A stretch of 64,000 nucleotides of DNA, from positions 124,001 through 188,000 of the forward strand of contig JABVXV010000062.1 of NCBI GenBank assembly GCA_013365325.1. Direction: 5' to 3'. Position numbers and translations under genes: made by a program. Positions within the stretch are counted from its first letter, which is position 1, and the number at the start of each line of letters is the position of its first letter. This document shows positions 39,201 through 51,693 of this stretch, piece after piece. Under the pieces are notes generated by a model. That model was not told the DNA's origin, ran no database searches, and saw only the letters and a program-made list of their open reading frames with translations. This DNA is from Dipetalonema caudispina (lineage: Eukaryota > Nematoda > Chromadorea > Rhabditida > Onchocercidae).

Positions 39201-41042
39201 AGTTTATAATTTTCCAATTTTAATACTTCAATCATTGTACTTTAAGAAGTGTGCCAAATTCTCTTAACATTTTCATTCTCGTACACAGAATTAGTGAGTA
39301 TTTCATCATCATTTTGAATTTCTACAACTGGCATATAAAGTGCAAAAATTCCAAAAAGAAAAGAAAAAAAAAAAAGAAACTTGTTAATTTTGACATGAAA
39401 AATGTTGGATTCACTTTAATAATAACTAAATTGGTAAAAATTTCGAAGTTCAAATTTGTCGAGCTTTTCTAGCAAATTGAGTAATTCGGTATGTTTGGAC
39501 TTTTTGTCAAGCCATATAATAAGCAATTATAATTTTTATTTTGAAATTAAATATTTTGAAAAATTGATACGCTCATGGCATTCCTCTTCATATACATCTA
39601 CCTTCAGAATGTGGAACTTCAAAAGATGCCAGCAAATCATTACAACTCAATGTCAAGTGTTAGTTTGATGAAAAACTTGCAAGAATTTGAGAAATTACCT
39701 AACTTTTTTGGCAAAGTTTACCGAGAAAAAAATGAAGTTTGAGTTTTGAATTTGTTTAATTTATTTAAAACTTCTAAATGTTTGAGTTGCTGCATTATTA
39801 TTTTTCTTCTTTGCGAAATTACAGCAATTCCTATTTTGAAAAGTTTCATATTATGAAATTCCTTTGCAAAAAAAAAAAAAACAAATAATTTGATGAGAAG
39901 ATATTTGTGGAAAAGCGGTGATCGAATCATTGATCTATTTCGTATAGAAAATAATCATTTTATTGTCTAGCTAATTCATATTTTCATATCAATATAACTT
40001 AAATGAATTTTGCATAAATTAATCAATTCCATTTCTTGCGTTCATTTATAGAATCAACAAATTCTGAAGTGGCTTTGAATTAATGCGCATTTAAAATTTT
40101 ATTTCACAAATGCTATACTGAACAAAAATTATTATTACATGGGAATTCAATTTTATTTAGAAAACCTTCATTATTTACGAAGGAATTTTGAGAATTTAAT
40201 AGGAAAAAGGTTATTGTAATAGAAGCTCTTCAGTTTGATAGATTTAAAAATCATTTTTGAACTTGAGATATCAATTAATCAATGGTATTAATTAGTTTAG
40301 AAAATTTGAAACCGTTATATGATCGTACTTTGCATCTCAAACTGTCCCATTTAACTTTCGCCAACTTGCCAATATTTTAATTGAGGAGAACAAGAAGAAG
40401 ATAAGGGAGAAGCTAATTTCGACTATCCTGAAACAGTTAATTCATCTCTTAATTAGTTAAAACGGCTAGGATAAATAAAACTTAATTCATCAAAAATGAG
40501 ACAAAATATGATTGATCACTAATATCTAAGAAAATATATCGAATCAATTGAATTCGCAATAAATGAACTGCTTTTTTTTTTTGCTGCGTAGAAAAATGAT
40601 TTCGAAATTTGTAAATTTGTTGAATTCAAAATTTCCCCATCTTTTTTAGAATGAATCGCTTTATCAAATTTCATCAAATTTTAAGCTTGAAAAGAATTAC
40701 AAGAAAGAAATTAAAAGAACATGTGGAAACATAAATAAGTTTCCTTTTCTAGCAAATCAAACTATTTATTATTCGTATCATAATTTCTCTATGATTTACA
40801 TATATATTAGTTCAATGAAATGAGTTTAAAAATGTATCTTTAATTTGTGTATCACTATAAAAATCATGATAATAAAATAAGTTGAACCATTTGTTTTAAT
40901 GCTTAACCATACTTCCAGCCTTAATTATTATTGAATATTTACTCTTCAAACATTACATTTGAGCATATTTATCTTTGTTTCCATTCTAACAAACTTTACC
41001 GATTTCATTTAATAAATTTGTCTGACAAAATGTTGAAATAGC

Positions 41043-41045
<3 letters not shown>

Positions 41046-41091
<46 letters not shown>
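41046..41091. repeat. 46-base poly-A run
   Basis: An unbroken run of 46 A residues in the gene desert. There is no target-site duplication or retroposed gene body next to it that would make it a retroposon tail. Confidence 0.95.
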
Positions 41092-41093
<2 letters not shown>

Positions 41094-43179
41094 GTGCAAA
41101 ACGAGATTTGAAACTGCGTACTGATAAATGTTCGACAGACAAAAAGAAGTGTAAATAATGAATGCGAAAATTCCTGAAACTATCTTTTTTGTATGAAAAA
41201 AAAAAAAATTGAAATCTTAGTTGTTGAGATTACAAGCTTGACAAGGAAAAGGAAAAAAGACACATACATAGTCGTTGAATACATTGAAATTGATAAATGA
41301 TCAGGTAAGAAAGAAGACAAAAATAAACATTTCCATTCCATCCTTTTATGTCATATATCATCAATAATTGTGCGTTACTTTTATGTCATAGCATAATGCA
41401 TAAGTGATGTTAAGAAAATGATGAAAAGTATTGTTTATTAAGCATAATTCTTTTTCTTTAATTTTCATCCCAATTTTTTATTGTTGCATTTAAATTAATT
41501 GACAAATAAATGTAGCAATAACGGTTATTACCATATGAAAAGATAATATTCTCTAATGTATCTTCATCAGTCTTGTTGTAACCACCGTTGAAATGCTTTA
41601 TTATGATTCTGTAAAAGATTTGAGGAATCTGATATTTGAATCAATGAAAATTTCACAACAATTTTCCTTGCATATCGACCAAGAATTAGATTGTTGTTAT
41701 CATTATATTGCATTTGATTTTGGCTATTAAAAATCGCTCATACAATGATATAGCAATATTTGAAAGAATTCTGATATCCGAATTAAAGAAAATTTCACAA
41801 ATAATTTACCTGATGGGGATATAGAGACAAAAAATATTCCGTAAATGTTGCAATTATCCAATCATAACGAATTTATTGTTAGGGAAAAAAAATTCTTCGC
41901 TTTTTTTTTCTCTTTTTATTCAAATATCACTCTAAACAGTCTTTCTTATTTTCAAAAAATCGTCAAATTCCGCAAAAGACGTTGTTTCCGTTACAACAAC
42001 TATTACAAAATCATAGCTCAGTTTTTTGCTGAACATTTAACCAAATTCTGACCAATATACCAGAAAGTTCAGATGATGATTGAATGTATAAATTTCTCAA
42101 ATATTTCTGTAGAATCATAAAAATACAATTTAAACGATTACAAATAGCAAATTTTGATAGTTTAAAAAAAAGTATTCATTTTATCGCAAACCTTTGGAAG
42201 GTAATGAATGATTTCGATGATAAATATGAAAAAAGATAAGGTTAACCTAAGCGACAAAATCCTTCGTCTCTTTTTGCATCACTTTTATGTCACATCACGT
42301 AACGTCACGATACAAATATGCGCAGAAATTTTTAAATACGAACAACAAAATTAAATACAAATTATTTAAATATAAACCTTTTCAATACAAACTTAATGAA
42401 CTAAATTGCATTCTATTTTTTGATTTGCCAATGTTTTAATTTTTTGCATATTTGTGTGGAAAAAAAAAGTGAACATTAACGTTTTCCCAATCATATCTTA
42501 AAGAAATCTGATGAATTTAATTAGTTTTTATACTGAATTCAAAAATAGTAAATTTGAATATAGCACGAATTTTTCATAGAAATTGAAATATGAGCGGATG
42601 ATAGAAATCGAAGTTGTTATATTCGTTGCAAAAATGATCAAATTTTAAATATAATATTTTACAAATTTTAAATAAAAAAGCAAAGTATGCAAAGTTTTTT
42701 GTTTAAACAAAATAACTGAAACGACAATGACAATGCATTCATATACTTTTCATTTTTTATTTTTTCCTTCAAGAATACTTAAGTACTCGTAAAGTTACGA
42801 ATTTGCGATTATGAAATCAAAATCATAACTGATAAATAAATATTCTATTCAAAGCTTTGCAAATTTTTTAAAACAAAGTTGTTGCAACCATTTGTAAATA
42901 ATAAAAGTTGATGAGTGAGAAATTTAAAAATACTCTCAAAATTTAGAATTTCTGACCAGCCTTTCAAAAATAAGAAGTGAAAAAGATAATATGAAGATTC
43001 GAATGATCACTTCGAAACAATTGATAGCTCAGAAATTAGCTAAAATTTTGTTCGTCAAAAGAGCACCTTTTCAGAAGGCAAATTTCTTTTCTTTCTTTGT
43101 ACGTAATGCATTTCCATGTGAAGCGAAAAATTTAATGGTTCTAAGGTATTATTTTAGTATCAGATGAGAGGTATTAGAT

Positions 43180-43219
43180 GGAGAGAGAGAGAGGGAGAGA
43201 GAGAGAAAGAGAGAGGGAA
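43180..43219. repeat. GA-rich tract upstream of collagen
   Basis: An almost pure GAGA tract about 450 bases before the collagen start codon. It resembles GA tracts elsewhere in the window, so a regulatory role is only a possibility. Confidence 0.75.
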
Positions 43220-43534
43220 AGGTAAGGGGATAGGACGAGGGTTGCTGTTTTCCTCTTTAGATAGATGTTTTCCTCTATAGTACTTGGCTCATTTAACTTT
43301 TTCCAGACCAATTGGAATGTGGTGAAACTGGAAATGATCAGGAAAAAGTGAGAGCAAGAAAAGTTTGGAGGTGAAATTCACCAATAGTATTCAATGAGCC
43401 AGATTAACTGAAAGGGGCGGGAATGTATCTTCAGGTCGAGTTAATAGGACAGGTTAGTACCAATAGCCGGACAGATGGGAAAAGAGACAGACGATTGAGG
43501 AGGTGTGGTACATTGTAGAAGCCGGTTGATTGGG

Positions 43535-43542
43535 TACTTAAA
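43535..43542 (+). promoter_or_regulatory. TATA-like element of the collagen gene
   Basis: TACTTAAA lies about 120 bases before the collagen ATG, inside a GC-richer stretch. No acceptor directly precedes this ATG, so transcription may start nearby without trans-splicing. The match to a TATA box is imperfect. Confidence 0.3.
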
Positions 43543-43661
43543 GGATGCAGCATCGCTTGAATGGTATCATTTCGTTGCCACATATACCCTTCGGAAAGAA
43601 AGGAGTTTTGTGTGGAAAAGGCTTGCTCATTTCTATTAAGAAATAAAATTCATCAAAAGGA

Positions 43662-46121
43662 ATGGAAGTGCAGAATCGGATTAAGGCCTACAAATTTGTC
43701 GCATATTCAGCGGTAACATTCAGCATTGTTGCTGTCCTCTCAGTATGCGTCACACTACCAATGATTTATAATTACATACATCATGTGAGGCGACAAATGC
43801 ATACCGAAATTGCATTCTGCAAGGTTGGTTATACCCTTATCCCATTGTGATTTATTTCATTTATCACTCATTATCATTTACTCTTACTTTTTCCCTTTTT
43901 TTTTTGTTTTTCTTTTTTTTTTTCAGCAATTTTAAACTTTTTTTTTTGATAGCTCAAAAATTCAAAATTTAATTTTAATCAAATAATCAGTTAACTTAAT
44001 TACAATCATTCCATCCTTTTATTCAGGGAAAAAGAAAAACGTTAATTATTCGTAATTTTATGATATCATTTTGGAAATGAGAAATTTTCGAAATTTTCAT
44101 TTTTTTTTCATTAGATTTTTTTCCTTTTTTTTTTGCATAACTTTTAAATGATTAATAATTAAAATTTTCCCGATATAATCGATGAAAAATAATATAAACA
44201 TTGCTGTGCAAAGTTACGATTAATACTGAAGTGCGTAAGTGATTGGGTAACGATCGTCACACCGCTACAAACAACATCTGTACTATGATGGTTTCCATAA
44301 ATTGGACCATTTTTTTCTTTCTCTCTCTTTTTTTTTTTTTTTTCTCTTAACAAATTTCTTTCAATTTTCTAGTTTTCATTGTATGAATGAAAATTTTAAC
44401 TTTTTTTTGAGAATTTTAGTTCAATTTGTTAGAATTCCCAATATAACCTATGTTTAAAAAAAAAAGTTTTTGATTCGCAATAATAATAAGTTCAATTGGT
44501 TTTGTTTTTGTTTTGTTTTTTTTTTTTTTCTTCCAATTATTCCAACACTATAGATGAAAAGAAGTTTTCCATTTTTGCATATTTATTCATGAAAATAAGA
44601 TTTTATAGAATTCTAAACTTCAGTATTTGTAAATTTAAGAAATTCATTACACCTGATAAAATAATTTTAAATTATAACAAGAGAGAACGAAAAAAGATTC
44701 AAATTTCAAAATGAAAATTCAGAAATCGTAATTATGTGAATTTGTAGCAATGGTCAAGAATGTCTGATTAATGTTATATGCAATAGCTAATTCAATTCTA
44801 TTTGGTGGAATTAACATCTGGAATTCGAAATCATTTTTGGAACCGTTTTTTTTTTTTCAACTTCCAACTTTTAGATTTGTAACATTATTTTAAAATTACC
44901 GTCTGACATATTATGGGAAAAGAAATACAACAATTTTTAGTGGTGTTAATTTAATACTTTTGATGAAATAGTTCATTTTTTTTTTGTCAACCAAAAGTTC
45001 GATTTCTTTTTTTCAAAAATTCCATACGATAATAACTATAAGAGTAATTGCTCCAAACACATTCCATCATTCTTTCATTTAATCTATTTACAGTACATAC
45101 GTACATTGCAAGTTCCATTTTACGAAGTGGAAGAAATGAAAAATTTAAAGAAAGTGATTGGATACTATTTGTTGTCATTTATCGAAATTACTGAAACAGG
45201 TTGAATTGATTTTAAATAATTTATACAATTTATCAATTTTCTTGGAATTCTAAAGATAATATCACTTTCAGCAATCTGCAAAAGAAACTTGGACAGATGT
45301 GGAACGACTCGGGCAGTCTCCAATTGTTGGACACAATCGAACAGCCCGTCAGGCAACGTCGCCTCAGTGCGAAGGATGCTGTATCACTGGCCCAGCTGGC
45401 CCTAAGGGTCCACCAGGTAGACCTGGTAAACCAGGTAAACCTGGAGCTCCAGGTCTTCCAGGTAACCCTGGTAGGCCACCACCACAACCCTGTGAGCCTG
45501 TTACTGCACCACCATGTAAACCATGCCCGCAAGGACCACCAGGACCACAAGGATTACCAGGGCCACGAGGAGATCCAGGACCAGATGGTCCACAAGGTGA
45601 ACCAGGACACGATGGACAACCAGGTGAAACTGGACCACAAGGGCCACAAGGACCACCAGGAACACCAGGACCTGCTGGACCAAATGGACCACCGGGAGAA
45701 AATGCACCAGATGAACCACTTCAACGCGGTGCTCCGGGAGAACCAGGTTAGCCATATAAATTTATTTTATAATTCGCAATTTCACTAAAAACTGTTATAA
45801 AATTAATATAATTTAGTTAAGAAAATATTGCAATAAAAAGTAGCTAAAATAAATGATAAATTGCCAATACTTTCTTTCTTTTAAGGCGAGCAAGGACCAC
45901 AGGGACCAACAGGACGACCGGGACAACCAGGACATGATGGAGCAGCTGGACAACCAGGACCACCAGGTGCACCTGGTGCAGATGGACAACCTGGAGCGGA
46001 TGGTCAACCAGGCGCTCCTGGCCCACAAGGACCACCTGGAAAAGCTGGCGAACGGGGTATATGCCCGAAATACTGTGCTATCGATGGTGGTGTATTCTTC
46101 GAAGATGGTACCAGACGTTAA
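43662..46121 (+). CDS. Cuticle collagen
   Basis: Nematode cuticle collagens are secreted by the hypodermis and cross-linked in the exoskeleton. Exons 43662-43823, 45272-45746 and 45886-46121 join in frame to 290 residues, the normal size. In order: a nematode cuticle collagen N-terminal domain with a membrane segment (about residues 12-38, [20 protein letters not shown]); a subtilisin-type cleavage site RTAR at 77-80; a cysteine cluster C-E-G-C-C at 87-91; a first Gly-X-Y block; an interruption with three cysteines ([13 protein letters not shown]); a longer Gly-X-Y block broken once near [10 protein letters not shown]; and an end containing CPKYC and then FFEDGTRR. The first intron, about 1.45 kb, is long for this class. 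Acceptor sites and phase are clear. The family is certain; the individual orthologue is not. Confidence 0.95.
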
Positions 46122-46325
46122 TGAATGCAAGCAATTTAATCATTTCCTCATATCTTATCATACTGCCTTATTGCAATTATCACTGCTACTACCCTGGTTA
46201 TCATTAGATCACAAAAATTATTTCACCACATTGATATGATACAAAAATTTCAAAAATAACAAGATTAGGTTTAAAGAAATTTTCATCTTTTGACATTCAA
46301 TTCATATTTAACTTCCAATTAAGGT

Positions 46326-46331
46326 AATAAA
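46326..46331 (+). terminator. Polyadenylation signal of collagen
   Basis: Canonical AATAAA about 200 bases after the collagen stop codon, followed by T-rich sequence. Confidence 0.5.
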
Positions 46332-47952
46332 CTTCCATGTTTTCTTCCAACTATATTTTATTTTATTTTATTTATTTTTTTTTTTTTTTTTTTTTTGGTA
46401 AAGTAAAATTGCACAAATTGATTGGAAGCATTTAAGTTTATGATTTAAATCCAGGAAATATTACATTATTGTTCACTCCTGTAGGGTTTATCGTGTAGTT
46501 TCTGCAAAAAGTATAATTATTATTGTAAAATTTTGCCCATCAACATGGTTGTAATGTTGTGTTAAAAAAAAAAAAAGTTGTCAATCTTTTTTTTTTTTCT
46601 TATTTTTGACTAAAAACATTCAAACAATTATACTAAATATGCATGATGGTATTATCGTAATGCATCAACTAAATTTTGCATAATATAAGACAAATAATTT
46701 GGAGAGAAAAAATTATGTTGAAAATGGTAAATCTATTTTTGTTCCATATATTTTCTGTTATTCGCCATTCTAACTAGTTGTTCCTTCCAACTAATAACCT
46801 TTGCCCTCCTATTTAAAAACTGCATTAGTCAATTAAGTATTTAAAATTCTTCATTTCATTTGCTTAAATGAAAAATAACAACGTCGCAGCGTAAAATAGA
46901 AACTGAAAAATGGGAATTATAAAATAATCTAACCTTAAATTCATCATTCCATATTGAAGAAAAGTTTAACAGTTGACATATCTGAAATGATGTTTGCAAA
47001 ACACAACGTAACTAGAAAAAATTTTGCGTTTATGTTTTGTGTACTATCTATCTTTCAATAAATCATTCATTACATTAAATAATTGTCAAAATAGTCGGAA
47101 TAAGTTTTTAAAATTTAAAATAACACTTTTTTTAAAAAAAAAAAGCCTTTACTTTTAGAATTTTATTTGATATGCAAGATATTAGATATTAGATTGATAA
47201 ATGACAATGATAAACATTTATGTTATCCCCATTCGAGATTTCGCTGGAACTGATATAATAATCTTTTTTTTTTTTTCAGCAAATTATTTAAACTTCAATA
47301 ACAAAAAAATATCGTCCATTAAAATTTATCGGAAAAGTAATTGAAGGAATCCTAAAATGAAAAGTTTTATTTGTAGTATTTCGAAAGTTTTATCTGAATA
47401 TAATTTGAATTCAATTATGGAAATTTAACCTCTCATGGATCTATTACATAAGATTTCAGCAAGGATTATCACACTCTAAGTTATATTACGAATTTTTTGA
47501 CACTTCCCACAAACTTATCACAGCTTTATTATTAATTACACATTCAATTATTACATTAGGTTTATTTTAAAGAAAAAAAAAAAATTTACACAGTTTTTAG
47601 ACAATAAATAGCGGAAATGTTGTACATCACTAATGCGCATAGCTATCATTCAATCATCATCCGTCATTGAAAAAATGATGTATCCAAAAATAAATTCTGA
47701 ACATTGAAAAGGAATTATTTTTGAAACACAATAAATCTGAATTCAATAATTCTTTTACATTGAAATGTAATTAATATCTTCTCGATCCACTTAATTAACA
47801 AAATGTTTAATTTTTTTTCAAATGACTAACAAAGCGTTTATTTCCATTTGTTAGCTCTTTTTTTTTTTATCAAACAATATTGCATTCCAATTCCATATTT
47901 AACTTAAAACGATAGTTAAATTGGATGCAAAATTACAAATGTGAAAATTTAA

Positions 47953-47958
47953 TTTATT
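47953..47958 (-). terminator. Polyadenylation signal of secreted cysteine-rich gene
   Basis: AATAAA on the minus strand about 76 bases beyond the TGA at 48034-48036. Confidence 0.5.
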
Positions 47959-48033
47959 TATTTTATACATATACATTGTGAGGTGATCATTATATAATCA
48001 CTTCTAATTAACGCAATTTTATGACTCGTATTA

Positions 48034-50533
48034 TCAAGAAAAGCAAAATAATAGAAATGATAGTATTACGGAAGCCATAATCAACATCATTGGTAAGTAA
48101 CCGATCCCAGCTTGAATACAACGCTCTGTACAATAGAATAATTCTGAGACCTGAAAATAATGAAATTCAAAATAGCAAATAAAGAAAAAAGATAAAAACT
48201 AAGAAATTTTTATTTGACAAACAAAATTGCTGTAGTATCGCATTGTATGTATTAGATATCAATGATAATTCAGAAAACAGAATAGTATACTTTATTGAAA
48301 GGATAATTCAAACAATTTTTTTTTTTTTAAAATGATGAAGGTCATATTAAGAAATGATTCATCATTCCTGATTTTACTTTTGATATGAAAATTCACAAGA
48401 ACTTTATCGCTTAAAAAAGGATGATTTGTCAATCGTATCACATATCATCCACTTACTTCTTTTGTTTTTTTTTTTATCACTCCCCTAATTTTACCTTCCT
48501 CTTCCCTTTTCTCTCAATTTACCGCACACATACCCTTTTACTTATCACTTTTTTGCTTTTTCTTTTTTTTTTCTTTGGATGTACTTCTTATTTAAACTAA
48601 TTATGAAGTACGTTACAACAGCGGTAATGGTTCCACTTTCATTACCATTTTTTGATCAAAAAAAAAAAAAAAAATAATTGCTATTCTGATGTTCACTTTA
48701 TCATAATCACAAATACTCGTAATTGACGGGACACTAAATAAAAGCATTACGACACGTAAATATGAATTGTAAAGATATTTGCGGAATAGAAGCAATCTTT
48801 AAATTTGATAAATTTAATAAAATAAGAACATTAAAGAAGGATTGCTAATAAATTTATAGATTTTTAATTTAAAACTAAAACTTTACATTGCATAAATGAA
48901 CATTTTGGATTTATATCATACGATTTGTTAAACTGTAAAATATTTTATCTGACAAGGATTATGCATGAATGATATAAAATAAGATTTATAATACTTTCTA
49001 GAATATAATATCGTAGAAAAGAGTCAAATAAGGAAGGTCAAATAGTTGCCCTGTTGCAGAGAGCATTATTTATCCATAAATCAAAATTTAAATATGATAA
49101 AGCAGAAAAGAAAAGCAAGGAAAAAATAAATCGATTGACAGAATGTAACTACTTAAATTTTTCAAATTCCGAAATTTCTTGTCCAGAAACAATTTGTAAA
49201 TTTAATCCTTCTTGAATAATAGAAATAAATAAAAGAAATATAAGAGCTATTGTACCAAAAATAAACTTCAAACATCTGTCGATATCTATTGACAATCATT
49301 TAATTCATATAAATTGAAATTTATAATAGTAAATTTTTCGAGGAAAAAAAATAATACTAACTTTTCTAATTTCACGTATTTCGTCATCTGAACATCCGAT
49401 ACTTCTACGTAGTATCTGCAACCGAAAATAATTAAGTTAAATGAAAGCAGTAGATATTTTTCGTGTTAAAATATGTCATAGTATCAAACAAATTCTCTCA
49501 ATTTATTCCCTATTCATAAACTAGTCTATTTCGTCGTCTTTTTTTTTTCTTTGTCTTTGCTAAAAGTGCTTTTGTTTTAGATAAATGTTAATGCGATGAT
49601 TTGATTACTCACTTGTGGTACCATTCCTGATTACCAGTTTTTTAAATCACAATTGAGAAACATTAAGATAAATCATTTTTTTTTTTGCTAACTTGCAAAA
49701 AAAAAAAAAGGGTAATGGAAATGTCTCACTATTAAATTTAACTATTTTCTTCTTCTGAAGGCTGATATTAAATTATAGACTTCAAAAAATAATTTAAATA
49801 TACAAAAAAAAAAAAAAAAAATATGAGACTTCCAAAATCACTTATCATCATGATTTGAAGAAATAGAGATAATTAAGAAGATAAAATAATGAAAAATATA
49901 TAAAAAGAAATTTTGCATCTATAAATTATTGGATAGCTATAGAGGGGAAAAAAAAGTTGCTTGTAGATGTGATTAGATGTCAAGAGGAATATACAGTGGA
50001 ATATTTGGGTAAAAATTATAATGAAATTCAGAATTTTGCAAAAATTTCAGCAAAAATAATATTATCATATTACTTCCAGAATTCTCGAAATTCACAAGTT
50101 TTTTTTTTTTTTTTTTTCTTTTTTAATGTGCAGTAGTATCAAGTTTATGATACTTAACAAAATGCAATGTATCGTTTTGTAGAAGTTAAGTAATTAGTAA
50201 TGGTATTGCATTTAAAAAGATAAGAATGTATTAGGTGAGAGAAAAAAAAATCAATAAAACATCTTTGAGAATTATTTTTATCATGATCAAGATCAATTTA
50301 GTGTTATCATGAAATCATAAACTAAGCCCGCTTATGGTCATGAGAAAGCTTTTAAGATTTTCATTTCGCTTTACAATCATTTCTCAACAAATCCTATCAC
50401 CTCAAATTTTTGTTTTTTGTTTTTTTTTTCTTTTTTTTTTTTTTTTTTTTGGTGAAAATTAAAATGACTAAAAATTTTCAGTGCTATTGCATCGTTACAA
50501 CAATTTACGATTTTGGTAAGGTACGAGAAAATT

Positions 50534-50567
<34 letters not shown>

Positions 50568-51693
50568 CTTTTTTTTTTTGACGAAAAAGACTAATTAGAT
50601 GATAAGAAACAAAGATAGTTATAGTGGAATGAGAAAATGTGCAAAGGAGAAAAAAATAAATAAATAAATAAATAAATAAATATAAAAGGACAAAAATGGT
50701 AAAGTCAGTGTGGTAAAGATAATTTAAAAAGTAGTAGCAATAGTACAATGTTGTCAATTCATAAAAGCTTAAGAGTTTCTTTTGTATTTTCGATAGAGAA
50801 AATTCTGCTTCATTTACAAATTTAATGTAATTGTAAATTGCATCTTTTTTCTGTTAGTCTAAGAAAAATAGAAATATATGTGATAGTTATCATTGATTTC
50901 GTGAGGAAAAAAAAAAAAAAAGAAAAGCAATAAATAAATAATTAAAAGTAAATGAAAGAATGATATGAATTAGATCAGATTATTTGTGTAACTCACAAAA
51001 AGCATTTGACGCCATTTTTGTGGTTCATGATATCCAAATGGTTTTTCAGTTGATGGTATCAGACCACAAGTTGCATTCATTTCACCTCCTACCCACATAC
51101 ATGCAACTTGAAAATGATAACTGCTATCATTATGAAGTAAATAACCGCTACTTCGATACTCAGCGCATAGATAATCACGATATCGTAATGAATGACGAAG
51201 TTTGGTTTTCCTAAAACATTTCAACAACAAATTTACTAATTTTACCATTTAATTGCTTTCATATTTCTATTTACTTCTTCTTATCATCTCATTACATTTA
51301 CCTTATTTATATCAAATGATGAAAATAATAAATTTGAATTATTTGAAACGAACTCGATAATATAGCCATCTTCTCGTGCTACATTACCTAATTCTATCAG
51401 ATTATGGACATGATCGCGTAATTCGAACCAACGGATGCGATCTGCTTCCGAACATCGTAAATGATGTGTACATTCCATATATAATGAAGCACCTGATAAA
51501 TGAAATTTCTTAAATATCCATTAATTGCTTAGAATAAAGTGTAATTTTAGTTCTTTCACTTTTATTAAAATATTTTTTAAATTCATAGATAAACTTTGTA
51601 AATATTTCAATACAATAACACACCAAGTAAATCAAATCGACGACTATTTATTACTTGGCATAAGCCAACTATAAGAAACCAAGCCACTAACAT
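48034..51693 (-). CDS. Secreted, probably GPI-anchored cysteine-rich protein
   Basis: I do not recognise the family. Exons on the minus strand, 5' to 3': 51693-51624, 51492-51302, 51210-50997, 49415-49362 and 48150-48034, about 214 residues. The first exon codes a clear signal peptide (MLVAWFLIVGLCQVINS). The mature part has spaced cysteines (CTHHLRC; YLCAEYRSSGYL; VACMWVGGEMNATCGL; IGCSDDE; FYCTERC), one N-glycosylation sequon in EMNATC and another at NNSN. It ends with a hydrophobic tail of about 20 residues and no cytoplasmic part, as in GPI-anchored proteins. Exons 3-5 and exons 1-2 are each in phase, but the exon 2 donor leaves phase 0 while the exon 3 acceptor needs phase 2. Either a weaker donor inside exon 2 is used, a base is wrong, or the gene is damaged. 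It lies downstream of syntaxin-16 on the same strand, about 1.5 kb away. Confidence 0.7.
50412..50580. repeat. Poly-T runs inside an intron
   Basis: Several long T runs, including one of more than 30 bases with a single C interruption near its end, fall in the long third intron of the secreted cysteine-rich gene. On the minus strand they read as poly-A and explain the lysine-rich open frames there. Confidence 0.85.
50653..50681. repeat. AAAT tetranucleotide repeat
   Basis: About seven tandem AAAT/TAAA units within the same intron. Confidence 0.85.

Larger units (their letters stand above)
32113..43661. other. 11.5-kb gene desert
   Basis: No gene is supported between NEMP and the collagen gene. 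The first few hundred bases are presumably the NEMP 3' UTR. An open frame of 122 codons at 32266-32634 has no recognisable domain. The rest is AT-rich with many poly-A/T runs, a GAT triplet run, TA/TG and GA microsatellites, and a 46-base poly-A. The last 0.5 kb is GC-richer and is the likely collagen promoter. A 12-base inverted repeat lies at about 33.0 kb. Confidence 0.55.
46122..48033. other. Convergent intergenic region after collagen
   Basis: No gene supported. AATAAA at 46326-46331 is a likely collagen polyadenylation signal. On the other side, TTTATT at 47953-47958 (AATAAA on the minus strand) lies about 76 bases past the stop of the secreted cysteine-rich gene. The remainder is AT-rich with poly-T and poly-A runs. 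Confidence 0.55.

Noticed and set aside
45233..45755. Tryptophan-, valine- or histidine-rich frames over the collagen exons
   Set aside because: Shadows of the Gly-X-Y codon pattern in other frames and on the other strand.
45813..46239. Other-frame reading of collagen exon 3
   Set aside because: Shadow of the collagen frame; the true frame carries Gly-X-Y and the CPKYC end.
50377..50757. Lysine-rich minus-strand frame and phenylalanine-rich plus-strand frame
   Set aside because: Translations of homopolymer runs inside an intron.
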